A stretch of 64,000 bases of DNA from Affinundibacterium nitidum (GTDB lineage: Bacteria; Pseudomonadota; Gammaproteobacteria; Burkholderiales; Burkholderiaceae_D): positions 824,545 through 888,544 of the forward strand of contig NZ_JACOFZ010000001.1 of assembly GCF_014284155.1 (NCBI RefSeq), written 5' to 3'. Both the position numbers and the translations under genes were made by a program. Below are positions 29,708-38,465 of the stretch, piece after piece. A model generated the notes under the pieces. That model did no database searches. It worked only from the letters and a program-made list of their open reading frames with translations, and was not told where the DNA came from. The stretch's first letter is position 1. Every line of letters starts with the position of its first letter.

Positions 29708-31864
29708 ATGAAATTCATCAAGAAAACTTCTGGCATGCTTGGCGCTGCCACTTTAACTTTAGCGAGTCTGCTACTTGTTGCACCAGCAATGGCACAAAAT
29801 GACCCTCCGGGTCGCGTGGCCCGTGTTGGATATTCTTACGGACAAATCAATTTTGCCGACGCGGGAAGCAATCAATGGACCGAGTTGATTCCTAATCGCC
29901 CAATCTCCACCGGCGATAGCATTTTTGTCGCAGAACAAGGGCGTGCTGAACTCCACGTAGGCAATAGTGCTTTACGTTTAAATGAAAACACACGCCTAAG
30001 CTTCATTAATCTCACCGATGACGTTAGTCAGATCCAATTAACACAAGGCACAATCGTTGTACGAGTAAGAGCGTTATCTGAGCGTGAAGTATTCGAAATT
30101 AATACACCGAATTTGAATTTCGGCATCCAAGAACCTGGCGAATATAGAATCAATATCAACCCAGATAACACCACGACCGTCGTGGTGAGACGCGGTGTTG
30201 GTGTGGCCCAAGGTGACCGCGACGTGATTACGTTGCGTGAAGGAGAGCAGACACGTTTTTCAGGAACCAATCTGAATCACACGATGATTGCGCGCGCTCC
30301 TGCCTTTGATACATTTGATCAGTGGGCATATGACCGTGATCGTGCTGAAGAAAACTCGGTTTCTGCTCGCTATGTGCCTCGCGACATGGTTGGCTATCAG
30401 CAGCTCGACGAATATGGCAACTGGGAAACCCATGTTGAATATGGCGCGATTTGGTACCCACGTGGTATTTCCGCCGGTTGGGCGCCCTATCGTGATGGTC
30501 GCTGGGTGTGGGTTGCTCCATGGGGCTGGACATGGGTTGATCGCTCACCATGGGGCTTCGCTCCGTATCACTATGGACGTTGGGCCTATGTTGGACGTCG
30601 CTGGGGTTGGGTACCTGGAAGATATGAACACCATCATCGCCCTGTGTACGCACCAGCCCTCGTTGCATTTGTTGGCGCCACCAACCATGGCGTTAGCGTA
30701 GGCGTCAGTGTCGGAAGCAGACATGTTAGCGGCCCTGCGGTTTCTTGGTATCCCCTAGGACCGGGAGAATCATATCGTCCTCATTACACTCAAAACCCAC
30801 GCTATATTCAAAACATCAATCAAACGATTATCAACAACACCGTCGTGATCAATCGCGGCAAAGGTGTTTATGTAAATCGTGATGTACCAAATAGTGTGAC
30901 TTCTGTCCCATCACAAACTTTTGTTCGTGGTGAACACGTTTTTCCTGCTTCGAAGTCTATCCTAACGAATCAAATCAAGAAGCTAGAGGTCTTGAACGAA
31001 GGTCCAAATTTAACACCAGCGAACAATAATCGTTTTGGTGAAGGACGTCCTCGCACTTGGCAGGAGAACGATCAATACCATAGCCGGGCCACAATTAATT
31101 CGGTCAACAACAATAGCCAGGGTAGTACGAATAACAATTTCGATAACCGAGGCCGTGACAGAACGAATACGGCAAATGGTATGACAAATAATCGCAGTGG
31201 CGTGACCACACAAACTCCGAATGGTGGAACAGCAGGTCTCAATGTGCAGACAAACCCAAATACGCCAGTAGGAAGTAACGCCCCTTCTGCGCAACCGAAT
31301 ATTGTCGTTCAATATCCACAAATGCCGGCACGGAATGATCGCCCGCAACCTGCGAACACAAACAATGCGAGCATCAACACGACTGCCGTAACGCCACCGC
31401 AGATAAACAACAAGTCGTATGACGAAATTCAAGCCGAACGCGGACGAGCAACACGCGGTGACGATTACCGAGGAAATAACACGCGCATTGAAAATCGTCG
31501 GGATGTGACAGTTCAAAGTAGCATGCCAAGTCCTCAAATGCCTGTCATAAACAACCCGACACCCGTCGCTGCACCAAATCGCACCGTTGATCGGCCTATC
31601 GAACGCAATGAGCGTCCGGTTGAACGCATGCAGGAACGCCTCATTGAACGCGGAAATGAACGTCCGATCGAACGTCCGCAGGCAAGTTTCGCACCTCGCC
31701 AAGAATCAAGACCTGAACCAAGGCCGGTGGAAGTCAGACAAGCGATGCCAGTTGTGACAGCACCGGTTTCTACACCACCAGTTTCGGCTCCCGCTGCGAA
31801 AACCGAAAAGGTCGAGAAACCCAAAGACAAATATGAAGAGTCCAAATTAAAAAGAGAACGCTAA
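29708..31864 (+). CDS. Exported FecR-domain / DUF6600 protein with low-complexity C-terminal half
   Basis: A 718-residue protein. ATG 29708 is chosen because the signal peptide (MKFIKKTSGMLGAATL to APAMA) then begins properly; the frame extends upstream to GTG 29618. Residues about 30-190 are FecR-like (VARVGYSYGQINF, GDSIFVAEQGRAELHVG). Residues about 215-310 hold Trp/Tyr-rich repeats of the DUF6600 type (YGNWETHVEYGAIWYP, GRWVWVAPWGWTWVD, YGRWAYVGRRWGWVPG). The remaining 400 residues are Asn-, Pro- and Arg-rich, including an ERP-IER tandem motif near residue 630. Such proteins are predicted surface or periplasmic; function is unknown. No sigma factor or FecI-FecR pair is adjacent. Confidence 0.85.
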   Translation: MKFIKKTSGMLGAATLTLASLLLVAPAMAQNDPPGRVARVGYSYGQINFADAGSNQWTELIPNRPISTGDSIFVAEQGRAELHVGNSALRLNENTRLSFINLTDDVSQIQLTQGTIVVRVRALSEREVFEINTPNLNFGIQEPGEYRININPDNTTTVVVRRGVGVAQGDRDVITLREGEQTRFSGTNLNHTMIARAPAFDTFDQWAYDRDRAEENSVSARYVPRDMVGYQQLDEYGNWETHVEYGAIWYPRGISAGWAPYRDGRWVWVAPWGWTWVDRSPWGFAPYHYGRWAYVGRRWGWVPGRYEHHHRPVYAPALVAFVGATNHGVSVGVSVGSRHVSGPAVSWYPLGPGESYRPHYTQNPRYIQNINQTIINNTVVINRGKGVYVNRDVPNSVTSVPSQTFVRGEHVFPASKSILTNQIKKLEVLNEGPNLTPANNNRFGEGRPRTWQENDQYHSRATINSVNNNSQGSTNNNFDNRGRDRTNTANGMTNNRSGVTTQTPNGGTAGLNVQTNPNTPVGSNAPSAQPNIVVQYPQMPARNDRPQPANTNNASINTTAVTPPQINNKSYDEIQAERGRATRGDDYRGNNTRIENRRDVTVQSSMPSPQMPVINNPTPVAAPNRTVDRPIERNERPVERMQERLIERGNERPIERPQASFAPRQESRPEPRPVEVRQAMPVVTAPVSTPPVSAPAAKTEKVEKPKDKYEESKLKRER

Positions 31865-31886
31865 TAACCCTCAGAAACACAGGAAC

Positions 31887-31911
31887 AAATGGCACCCAAG
31901 CGGTGCCATTT
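31887..31911 (+). terminator. Intrinsic terminator after the FecR/DUF6600 gene
   Basis: Stem AAATGGCACC / GGTGCCATTT with loop CAAGC, followed by TTG. It lies 22 bases after the stop codon. Confidence 0.82.
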
Positions 31912-32097
31912 TGCCAAGATCGGGGCAAAAAAATACTAACTAGGTGTGTCTTACGCGGAAGAAACAACAAATCAAGACAAAATCGTAACAATTAAGTTCT
32001 TTTAACAATTTAAAGCGGTTTTCTTCTGGAAATTCTTACCCATAAGGCTATAATTTCCCCAGGGTATTATTTCAAAACAGTATTGGGGCCTTTCAAT

Positions 32098-33198
32098 ATG
32101 AATTCACCCGCAATTTCCTGCCCAGAATTTCTCGCCATGGAGCGTTCCATCATCGATGACTTCGTCTCGTGCACGAGAGAAAGTTGCGATGAAACTGAAA
32201 CCTGCATTAAGGCTCTCAACAATCACGGTGGACCTGAGTTTGTGCATCGCCTATTTCGCGCCCTGCACTCACTCAAAGGCAATTGCCTCATGGTGGGATT
32301 AACTCCCTTTACCGAACCCCTACATCGTATCGAAGATATTGTTGCCAAAGTTAGAGCGAATCAAATTCCTTATCATCCTGTGATCGGCGAATTTTTGCTG
32401 CTTGCGACCGATGAGATTGAAGATCTGCTAGCCGAACTAATTACCAGCAAACAATGTAATAACGATAAACGTCTCCTACTTTGCAAAGTTGCCGAACAGC
32501 TGCTGGCATCTCTCAATGCAAGTAATGTTGAATCGGAAGTACGTAACGCTATTAATTTATTAGATAAAAAAGACCGCAGTATTGCGCAAGAAGTTAAAGC
32601 AAAAAAAGTCTTACTCGAAGTTCCACCTGATCTAGAACTGATGCGCGAATTGTCGAATCACATCGACAACCTCAGTATTTATCGTAAAAATCGCAGCGAT
32701 CAAGTAGTACAGATGACAGAACAACTCAATGAGGCAATGGGCTTCCCTGTCGATCCCAAACAGCTTCAAGCAGCATCACTCATGCATGACGTAGGCATGA
32801 GTTTCATTCCACATAATATCTTCAACAAAGAAGGCTCACTCTCCAGAGAAGAACTACGTAAGATTCAAGAACATGTGGTGATTGGCAGTCAATTCCTATT
32901 ACGATTTGGCGGTTGGGAAGAAGCAGCGCGGATGGTGTTAGATCATCACGAGCGCTTCGATGGAACAGGATATCCGAATGGCGCCAAAGGAGACGAAATT
33001 CACATTGGTGGCCGCATGTTATCGATTGTAGATACCTTCTGTTCAATCACGACAGAACGATCTGACCGCACATTTAAGAAAAGCCTACTCAGCGCGATTT
33101 CCGAAATCAACGCTAATAGTGATACTCAATTTGATCCCGCAATGGTGCAAGTCTTTAACGAGGTTGTTCGAAAAATTATGATGCGTCCGAGCACCTAA
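32098..33198 (+). CDS. Hpt domain fused to an HD-GYP cyclic-di-GMP phosphodiesterase
   Basis: A 366-residue cytosolic protein. The N-terminal about 110 residues look like a histidine phosphotransfer domain with the conserved ALHSLKGNCLMVGL (phosphoacceptor His about 59). Residues about 195-360 are an HD-GYP domain: the HD pair in SLMHDVGMSFIP, the following LDHHERFDGTGYPNGAKG with the GYP motif, and GGRMLSIVDTFCSITTER. HD-GYP domains hydrolyse cyclic di-GMP; the metal ligands visible are intact. The Hpt part suggests that a phosphorelay controls activity, but no partner kinase is adjacent. ATG 32098 is preferred over an upstream TTG because GGGG is well spaced before it. A TATAAT box occurs at 32049-32054. 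Confidence 0.88.
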   Translation: MNSPAISCPEFLAMERSIIDDFVSCTRESCDETETCIKALNNHGGPEFVHRLFRALHSLKGNCLMVGLTPFTEPLHRIEDIVAKVRANQIPYHPVIGEFLLLATDEIEDLLAELITSKQCNNDKRLLLCKVAEQLLASLNASNVESEVRNAINLLDKKDRSIAQEVKAKKVLLEVPPDLELMRELSNHIDNLSIYRKNRSDQVVQMTEQLNEAMGFPVDPKQLQAASLMHDVGMSFIPHNIFNKEGSLSREELRKIQEHVVIGSQFLLRFGGWEEAARMVLDHHERFDGTGYPNGAKGDEIHIGGRMLSIVDTFCSITTERSDRTFKKSLLSAISEINANSDTQFDPAMVQVFNEVVRKIMMRPST

Positions 33199-33222
33199 GA
33201 GTCAATCCAAGCAAATGAAAAA

Positions 33223-33253
33223 AAGCCCTGACTGAATAAATCAATCAGGGCTT
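33223..33253 (+). terminator. Bidirectional terminator between the HD-GYP and S10 peptidase genes
   Basis: Stem AAGCCCTGA / TCAGGGCTT (extended by further A-T pairs) with a 13-base loop and T-run. The A-run on the 5' side gives a U-tract for the minus-strand gene as well. Confidence 0.93.
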
Positions 33254-33271
33254 TTTTCATTCAACTCGGAT

Positions 33272-34810
33272 TTAGTATTTGGCAGCCTGCCCAGAAGCAG
33301 GCAATGATTTCTTAATGAATTCACGAATATGTTCATTGGACGTCGCCAAATCTTCAGCTCTTAAATACATCATATGACCACTACGATAGCCTTTAAATTC
33401 CATGCGATCTTTCATCTTGCCGCTTGGATCAATCTGCCACATCGTGTACTTAGCGTCGAAGTAATTCGTCGCCCCATCGTAGTAGCCTGACTGCACCATC
33501 AAATGCATGTACGGATTTTCTGCCATCGCAAGACGTAAATTCTCGCCTGTTTTATCATTACTATTATCCCAAGGATGAACCGGCCCAAACATGTTGTACT
33601 TAACATCCGTTTTGTATTTCAACACATCACGTAGATAGTAATTGATCGCAGGCGTGAATGAATGCAACCAAGAAGTTAATTCTGCATTGTAATCAGGCGC
33701 TATGCCAGCATCACTACGATCGATTCCCAAATAACGTGAATCAAGACGTCCGACTGTTTTTCCTTTTTCGCGCAGTAAGTCTTTCCAAAAAAATGCTGGT
33801 GCAATAGTGAGATTATTCTGCAGCACAGTCTTCTCAGACAAGCCTGAGTAACGCGCTACCTTCGCTGCAATTTCCTGACGCTTTGTCGGATCAATAAAGC
33901 CACCACGACTGAGTGCTGGAATAAATTCATCTAAGGTGAACGCTTCAACTTCAGGCAGCAAAGCATTCAAATCTCGTTGCTGCAAATCGGCTGGAAGCGC
34001 CTTGTGGTACCAAGCGGTTGCAGCGTAATAAGGTAGAGAAAGTGCTGCATCAACGGGGCCGTCACGTTTGATTCCAAGTTCGGTTGGAGAAACTAAGATC
34101 ACACCATTCAGATACATCCAATGATTGTTTTGCAGTTCTTTCGCGAGTCCAGAAACACGTGTCGTGCCATAGCTTTCACCAATCAAATACTTCGGTGAAT
34201 TCCAACGACTTTGACGAGAAACGAATGTATTAAGCCACTCGGCGAGATAGGCGATGTCAGCATTGACTCCAAAAAACTGGGCACGATCGGCCTTCGGGTC
34301 TAGTATCCTCGAAAACCCTGTATTGATAGGATCAATATAGACAATATCTGCAACATCCAAAATCGAGTGCGGGTTATCACGAACTCCATAGGGTTGTACT
34401 GGGTATCCCTCATCATCAATATTCAACATTTTGGGACCAGTATAAGCAACGTGCATCCACACCGAAGCCGAACCAGGCCCGCCATTAAAAGAAAAAATGA
34501 GAGGACGTTTTTCTCGGTTCGACACATCACTTCTTTGGTAGTAGGTATAAAACAAAGACGCAATCACCTTGCCGTCTTTATCCCAAACTGGCTGGGTACC
34601 CGCGGTTGCTTTGTAGGGAACAATTTTAGACTTGATGGTCACCGTCCCGCTTGAATGCACGGCAGACTCGGCAGGTAGCAACCGTTCATTTGCAATAGTG
34701 CTCGGTTTGTTTGCGCTAACGGCTGGAGGCACATTACTCGTCGCATCTTGTGCACTTGCAGAGGTCGCAAGTACCAGTGCACTAGAGATAACAAGGGAAG
34801 AAATTTTCAT
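33272..34810 (-). CDS. Peptidase family S10 (serine carboxypeptidase)
   Basis: A 512-residue exported serine carboxypeptidase. A signal peptide (MKISSLVISSALVLATSASA) precedes the alpha/beta-hydrolase fold. Motifs are FSFNGGPGSASVWMHV (oxyanion region), GESYGTTRVSGLAKEL with the catalytic Ser (about residue 215), VQSGYYDGATNY with the catalytic Asp and YRSGHMMYLR with the catalytic His near residue 480. S10 enzymes remove C-terminal residues, usually at acidic pH. It is monocistronic, between a bidirectional terminator and an AT-rich upstream region. Confidence 0.93.
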   Translation of the reverse strand: MKISSLVISSALVLATSASAQDATSNVPPAVSANKPSTIANERLLPAESAVHSSGTVTIKSKIVPYKATAGTQPVWDKDGKVIASLFYTYYQRSDVSNREKRPLIFSFNGGPGSASVWMHVAYTGPKMLNIDDEGYPVQPYGVRDNPHSILDVADIVYIDPINTGFSRILDPKADRAQFFGVNADIAYLAEWLNTFVSRQSRWNSPKYLIGESYGTTRVSGLAKELQNNHWMYLNGVILVSPTELGIKRDGPVDAALSLPYYAATAWYHKALPADLQQRDLNALLPEVEAFTLDEFIPALSRGGFIDPTKRQEIAAKVARYSGLSEKTVLQNNLTIAPAFFWKDLLREKGKTVGRLDSRYLGIDRSDAGIAPDYNAELTSWLHSFTPAINYYLRDVLKYKTDVKYNMFGPVHPWDNSNDKTGENLRLAMAENPYMHLMVQSGYYDGATNYFDAKYTMWQIDPSGKMKDRMEFKGYRSGHMMYLRAEDLATSNEHIREFIKKSLPASGQAAKY

Positions 34811-34985
34811 TTAATTTGTCTCCGGAAATTTGAATGTAGTCGCGTGAAATAAAACTAAGACAGTGAATTAATTTATGGCCAATTAGAGAGAAATTTCATC
34901 ACAAAGTTCCCTCGCCAATCGAACCACTCATTGAAATTTAATAACAATTAGCTCACGATATGCTCGAAAACACCGAAATAAAAAA

Positions 34986-35006
34986 CGGCGCTCAATATGA
35001 GCGCCG
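34986..35006 (-). terminator. Intrinsic terminator of the DyP operon
   Basis: A 9-bp perfect stem CGGCGCTCA / TGAGCGCCG with a three-base loop; on the minus strand it is followed by a run of T (34980-34985 read as T). It lies 30 bases after the DyP stop codon. Confidence 0.92.
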
Positions 35007-35035
35007 CTTCTGTCGCAAGTCGAGACTCTACGACT

Positions 35036-36622
35036 TCATGTTGGATCAACAACACCTTTGGCGATCATGCGCAAAGCGGTCAAGCTCGGTACGAAGAAGT
35101 ATTCGCCACCCCGAGTTTCGACTAAACGAGGAATCTTACTTAGGAAGTATGGTGCCTCGTCGCTATTTGGATCAACCTGCAACACCGCTTTACTTGGTGT
35201 TTTCTCATCGGCGCTATGGTTGCCCAGCAAGATTTCTTTGTCACTTCCCGCTTGAAAATCATTGCCATAATTAATCCACTGCTGCTGCACAAACTCAAAC
35301 TGTCGATTGATGTCGGCGTTGATCATCATGATGATAATGCCGTGATTACCAGCATTACTGCTACGATCTTTCACCTCGCCATAGGGCAAACCACGTCTTA
35401 AAATACGGCGACGATTCGCCAACGCGCCGGGCGTATCAAAGGCATCTTTGTTATAAATCATCGAGCCTGGACAAGCCCCCTTCACCATCTGTAAAGACGC
35501 TCTCGGATTAATACGACGTATGTGGGCACTAAATGGGCACTTCGCACCACTCATATCATCGTCATAGGTGAAGTCGCTTAAGAGCTTATCTTTACCTTGT
35601 TGATCCGCTCCCATGAATTGCATATCAAACTTGGCTTTGCTTGCTGGGTCAGGAGCCTTCACCAATGGTGCACCGTTATCGCGCCAACGCCCAACAAACT
35701 TCGCTGCAAGTAATTCGCGTGCATCGTCTAAGGGTAAATCTTTATGCGCGGCAAAACTATGCGCATGCTTTTCCAAATATTGATCGAAGCTCGCAACATT
35801 TTCATGCAACTTGCGATAGACCATATATGTACCATTGCGAGACAACAGAATCGGCTGCGGTGCTGGTGGATATTCGTGGGCTTCATCAACGTGACCAAGC
35901 AAAAATTCGCCAGTTGCCAAAGGCGCCCACGTGCCATCATCCATCTGTTTCCCACGACCTTGCACATTCAAGTCGTAGTTAGGTGCACCTTCAAAAACAG
36001 GATCGCCTATGCCATCGGTATAACCAAAGTGCTCTTTCGAGGTTGGATGTCCGTTTTCCATCACGACTTTCACGTCTTGGTAATCTAGGATTGCGCCATC
36101 ATCACCACGATGACCACCAAGAATCACCACACCTTCTGCATGTGCATTAACCACGCCTCGCAACCATTGGTATGACTCTTCCAAGAATTGCGGTAATCGT
36201 GCGTTAAGTGAAATAAAGATATGGACGTCTTGCTCACGCGTTTCACGGTTACCTTGCCAGATGGGATCCCAATTTTCTGGAGAACTAGGACCGTCATCAC
36301 CCAAAATATCGCGACGATGTTTCATGCCTTGCACAAACTCCGGTGAAAAACCATTGAGCGAAGAGCGTGGCAATTCCAATTCCTTTAAACCTTGGTAAGC
36401 AAAAGCGATATTCACGGTCCAATTTGGCTGTGCGATCTGCCCAGCACCATTACCCCACTCTACTGACGATGTCACACGCTTGGTCACAGCAGCCACAAAA
36501 TCACGTGCAATAGCAGAATGACGAATATTTAAAAACACATAACGCGCTACAGGATATCCAAACCGTCCATACGCACGAATGACATTCCCTTGAATGTCTG
36601 TTAAATCTAATTGTTTAGTCAC
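35036..36622 (-). CDS. Dye-decolorizing (DyP-type) haem peroxidase
   Basis: A 528-residue DyP peroxidase. The distal motif appears as FGYTDGIGDPVFEG (the GXXDG Asp, about residue 200), the proximal haem-ligand region as CPFSAHIRRINPR (about 365), and the C-terminal half carries HGIIIMMINADINRQFEFVQ. DyPs oxidise dyes, phenolics or porphyrins with hydrogen peroxide. There is no Tat or Sec signal and no clear encapsulin-targeting tail (end FVPSLTALRMIAKGVVDPT), so it appears cytosolic. The start is GTG 36622 with AGAGG six bases upstream. It is the third gene of an operon, 23 bases after an unknown gene. Confidence 0.9.
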   Translation of the reverse strand: MTKQLDLTDIQGNVIRAYGRFGYPVARYVFLNIRHSAIARDFVAAVTKRVTSSVEWGNGAGQIAQPNWTVNIAFAYQGLKELELPRSSLNGFSPEFVQGMKHRRDILGDDGPSSPENWDPIWQGNRETREQDVHIFISLNARLPQFLEESYQWLRGVVNAHAEGVVILGGHRGDDGAILDYQDVKVVMENGHPTSKEHFGYTDGIGDPVFEGAPNYDLNVQGRGKQMDDGTWAPLATGEFLLGHVDEAHEYPPAPQPILLSRNGTYMVYRKLHENVASFDQYLEKHAHSFAAHKDLPLDDARELLAAKFVGRWRDNGAPLVKAPDPASKAKFDMQFMGADQQGKDKLLSDFTYDDDMSGAKCPFSAHIRRINPRASLQMVKGACPGSMIYNKDAFDTPGALANRRRILRRGLPYGEVKDRSSNAGNHGIIIMMINADINRQFEFVQQQWINYGNDFQAGSDKEILLGNHSADEKTPSKAVLQVDPNSDEAPYFLSKIPRLVETRGGEYFFVPSLTALRMIAKGVVDPT

Positions 36623-36645
36623 ACTCGACCTCTTTATTGGAATAT

Positions 36646-37347
36646 TTATAGACGGTACTTACCGGCAGACCATGTTGGCGCTGTCAGATTATTCGGCGCA
36701 ACACGTTGCATGAAGGCTTGCATATTCACCTTAATAGCCGCGGCATCGAGTCCTTGGTTATCGATCACAAACTTAGCAAACTCTTGTTTGAGGTAGAGCG
36801 CTTTCAATTGTTCTGCCAAGGGTTCGTCGTTAGAACCATCAAAAAACAAAGATGCAGTCAGCTGACATTTCTTCATATAAACAATAAAGCTATCGGCATC
36901 ACTCACCTGATCAAAACCATAGCAATACGACCAAATTTCTTTGATCCGATCGTTTATCGCTTGCCACATTCCACGCAAATAAGCATCGAGATCCGCCTTC
37001 GGTCCGCCATAGAAATTACAAGAAAACACGAGGTAGCGCGACTGTAAATGGTCCTCTTTTGGCACCGCTGCGCGACGCATTGGATCGGTCACAAATGGCG
37101 ATAAATCCCGCACCGTATCAAGTCCACCGCCAGTGGGTTGTGACTCAGTGTACACATCGTCGAGCACAAAGAAACGGCAAAGATAAGTGTTGGGCACTTT
37201 CGCCATGGGACTGTTATTTTCGAAATTCCATCCCTGCAAACGATCACGAATCAAATCGGCGTAAGCGATTTCGTCTGCTGTATAAGCACTCTTAATCGGC
37301 GATAGTATGGTTAAAGCATAAGCGTTTCCGTTGATATTACCGGCCAT
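36646..37347 (-). CDS. DyP-operon protein of unknown function, paralogue of the preceding gene product
   Basis: A 233-residue protein that I cannot name. It opens with MAGNINGNAYALTILSPIKS and has FFVLDDV and LVFSCNFYGGPKADLDAYL in the middle. These match, in the same order, GKAYAMNVITPIRW, RWVIIGRD and MMFFSNFNGSWDQYVDSF of the upstream gene product, so the two look like diverged copies. AGGAGATCAAC before ATG 37347 fixes the start over an in-frame codon eight positions upstream. The start overlaps the end of the preceding gene by 11 bases, and DyP follows after 23 bases, so the three genes are one operon. No signal peptide. The fold could resemble the alpha+beta barrel of DyP, which is inference. 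Confidence 0.75.
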   Translation of the reverse strand: MAGNINGNAYALTILSPIKSAYTADEIAYADLIRDRLQGWNFENNSPMAKVPNTYLCRFFVLDDVYTESQPTGGGLDTVRDLSPFVTDPMRRAAVPKEDHLQSRYLVFSCNFYGGPKADLDAYLRGMWQAINDRIKEIWSYCYGFDQVSDADSFIVYMKKCQLTASLFFDGSNDEPLAEQLKALYLKQEFAKFVIDNQGLDAAAIKVNMQAFMQRVAPNNLTAPTWSAGKYRL

Positions 37348-38047
37348 GTTGATCTCCTGTTGTACCCGCATCGGCCAAGGCTTGTGCCGCGATCTCTTTT
37401 TTCAAGGAACCATCATGCCAACGCTGACGGCGCTGAACTTGGTAAGCAGACATACTAATAATAGGGGTTGGATGCATATCACCGAGGTCATGCTGCAAGC
37501 CACGCACCAGAGCGTTATAGCGCTTCATAAAATCAGCATCACTGGCATCCAAATCGTGCTTTTGAAACGCGATCAAAGCATCCTTAATTGCCTTGGCGCT
37601 TTTCACATCATTCGAGGCCGCCAACGGATAGGCATTGTAATAATGAATGGTTTCAATCTGGTTGTAACGAATGTAGTTATGGAATGGCGTCAATGGTACC
37701 GACTTTGGGTAACGGATATTCCACTTCCAAAAGAGATCAAGACCACCAGGAATCGCAAACGTGAACGAATCTACATATTGGTCCCAGCTACCGTTGAAAT
37801 TACTGAAGAACATCATGTAGGAATATTTCAGTTTTTCTTTCGGCTGTTTAGGGTCAAGATGAGGAAATTGATCGCGCCCAATAATTACCCAACGGGCATA
37901 GTGAATGAGTGAGAGTGTCATCAAGCCCTTCAGAGTTGAAGGCACTTTTAATGCAAACCAAAAATAGAATTTATTGAGCCAAGCGGTGTACCACCGTATA
38001 GGGGTAATCACATTCATGGCATACGCTTTACCTGCGATATTCGACAT
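37337..38047 (-). CDS. DyP-operon protein of unknown function, first gene of the operon
   Basis: A 236-residue protein not recognised by name. It starts at ATG 38047 with GAGG about eight bases upstream. Features are an N-terminal GKAYAMNVITPIRW, an aromatic-rich stretch (WLNKFYFWFALKVP), IHYARWVIIGRDQFP (about residue 50), YSYMMFFSNFNGSWDQYVDS (about 75) and FHNYIRYNQIETIHYYNAYP (about 125), all with counterparts in the next gene product. No signal peptide or catalytic signature known to me. It overlaps the next gene by 11 bases. Upstream (minus strand) TTGACA at 38152-38157 could be a -35 box, but the -10 is poor. Confidence 0.72.
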   Translation of the reverse strand: MSNIAGKAYAMNVITPIRWYTAWLNKFYFWFALKVPSTLKGLMTLSLIHYARWVIIGRDQFPHLDPKQPKEKLKYSYMMFFSNFNGSWDQYVDSFTFAIPGGLDLFWKWNIRYPKSVPLTPFHNYIRYNQIETIHYYNAYPLAASNDVKSAKAIKDALIAFQKHDLDASDADFMKRYNALVRGLQHDLGDMHPTPIISMSAYQVQRRQRWHDGSLKKEIAAQALADAGTTGDQHGR

Positions 38048-38297
38048 CCTGATACCTCGTCGTGAGAAACGGTTTTGGAGTATTAAGGCACAAAATCCTG
38101 TGTCTTTTTTTCATGTGAATCGGGCAAAAGTGTGGCGGCTAGAGTATTGAATGTCAATTAAAAAGAACAATATTTGATCGAGCTGTTGTGTTTCGATTTC
38201 AGAGAGAAACAGGCAGGATTGCTGTGCGCCTGCCACAGGTAAATTCACGATCGTTGTATATTTTTGATTTATTTTTCGATTTTTTTGTAAAGGACGC

Positions 38298-38326
38298 TTG
38301 ACATTGCATTTTCAGGCGACTAATAT
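38298..38326 (+). promoter_or_regulatory. Consensus sigma70 promoter
   Basis: TTGACA (38298-38303) is a perfect -35 box, followed by a 17-base spacer and TAATAT (38321-38326). Transcription should start near 38333. It is the strongest promoter-like sequence seen in the window and points at the membrane-protein/XRE genes. Confidence 0.8.
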
Positions 38327-38343
38327 GTAAAACATGCTTTACA
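38326..38343. promoter_or_regulatory. Palindrome overlapping the transcription start, candidate operator
   Basis: TGTAAA-N6-TTTACA begins on the last base of the -10 box and covers the presumed start site, a classic repressor position. The small XRE regulator encoded in the same operon is the obvious candidate to bind it; that link is inference. Confidence 0.6.
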
Positions 38344-38347
38344 CATC

Positions 38348-38380
38348 AAGCAGCGAAAAAAAACCCCGCTGCTTATTTTT
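38348..38380 (+). terminator. Promoter-proximal terminator-like hairpin (possible attenuator)
   Basis: Stem AAGCAGCG / CGCTGCTT with an 11-base loop, followed by ATTTTTT. It starts about 15 bases after the presumed transcription start, so a transcript ending here would be only about 50 bases. It could be an attenuator, the end of a tiny RNA, or a relic. Confidence 0.6.
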
Positions 38381-38465
38381 TAGAATCAGATGTCAAGTTC
38401 ACTTGACTCGCAACACTAAGCAGGCTGTTCATACATCTTGCTTTTTTTATCGAAACAGATGTCAA
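38371..38465. repeat. Imperfect 26-base direct repeat with an inverted repeat between the copies
   Basis: Copies at 38371-38396 and 38440-38465 match at 22 of 26 positions, sharing GCTT, a T-run and CAGATGTCAA. An inverted repeat GTCAAG-TTCA-CTTGAC lies at 38392-38407. The second copy ends 32 bases before the membrane-protein start codon. Confidence 0.65.

Noticed and set aside
35036-36622. Encapsulin cargo role for the DyP peroxidase
   Set aside because: The C-terminus does not show a targeting tail of the known type and no encapsulin gene is nearby.
38087-38104. GGCACA / TGTGTC hairpin followed by a T-run upstream of the DyP operon
   Set aside because: The stem has a G-T pair and only six base pairs, and no plus-strand gene precedes it, so a terminator has nothing to end. 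It was left out as a likely chance fold.
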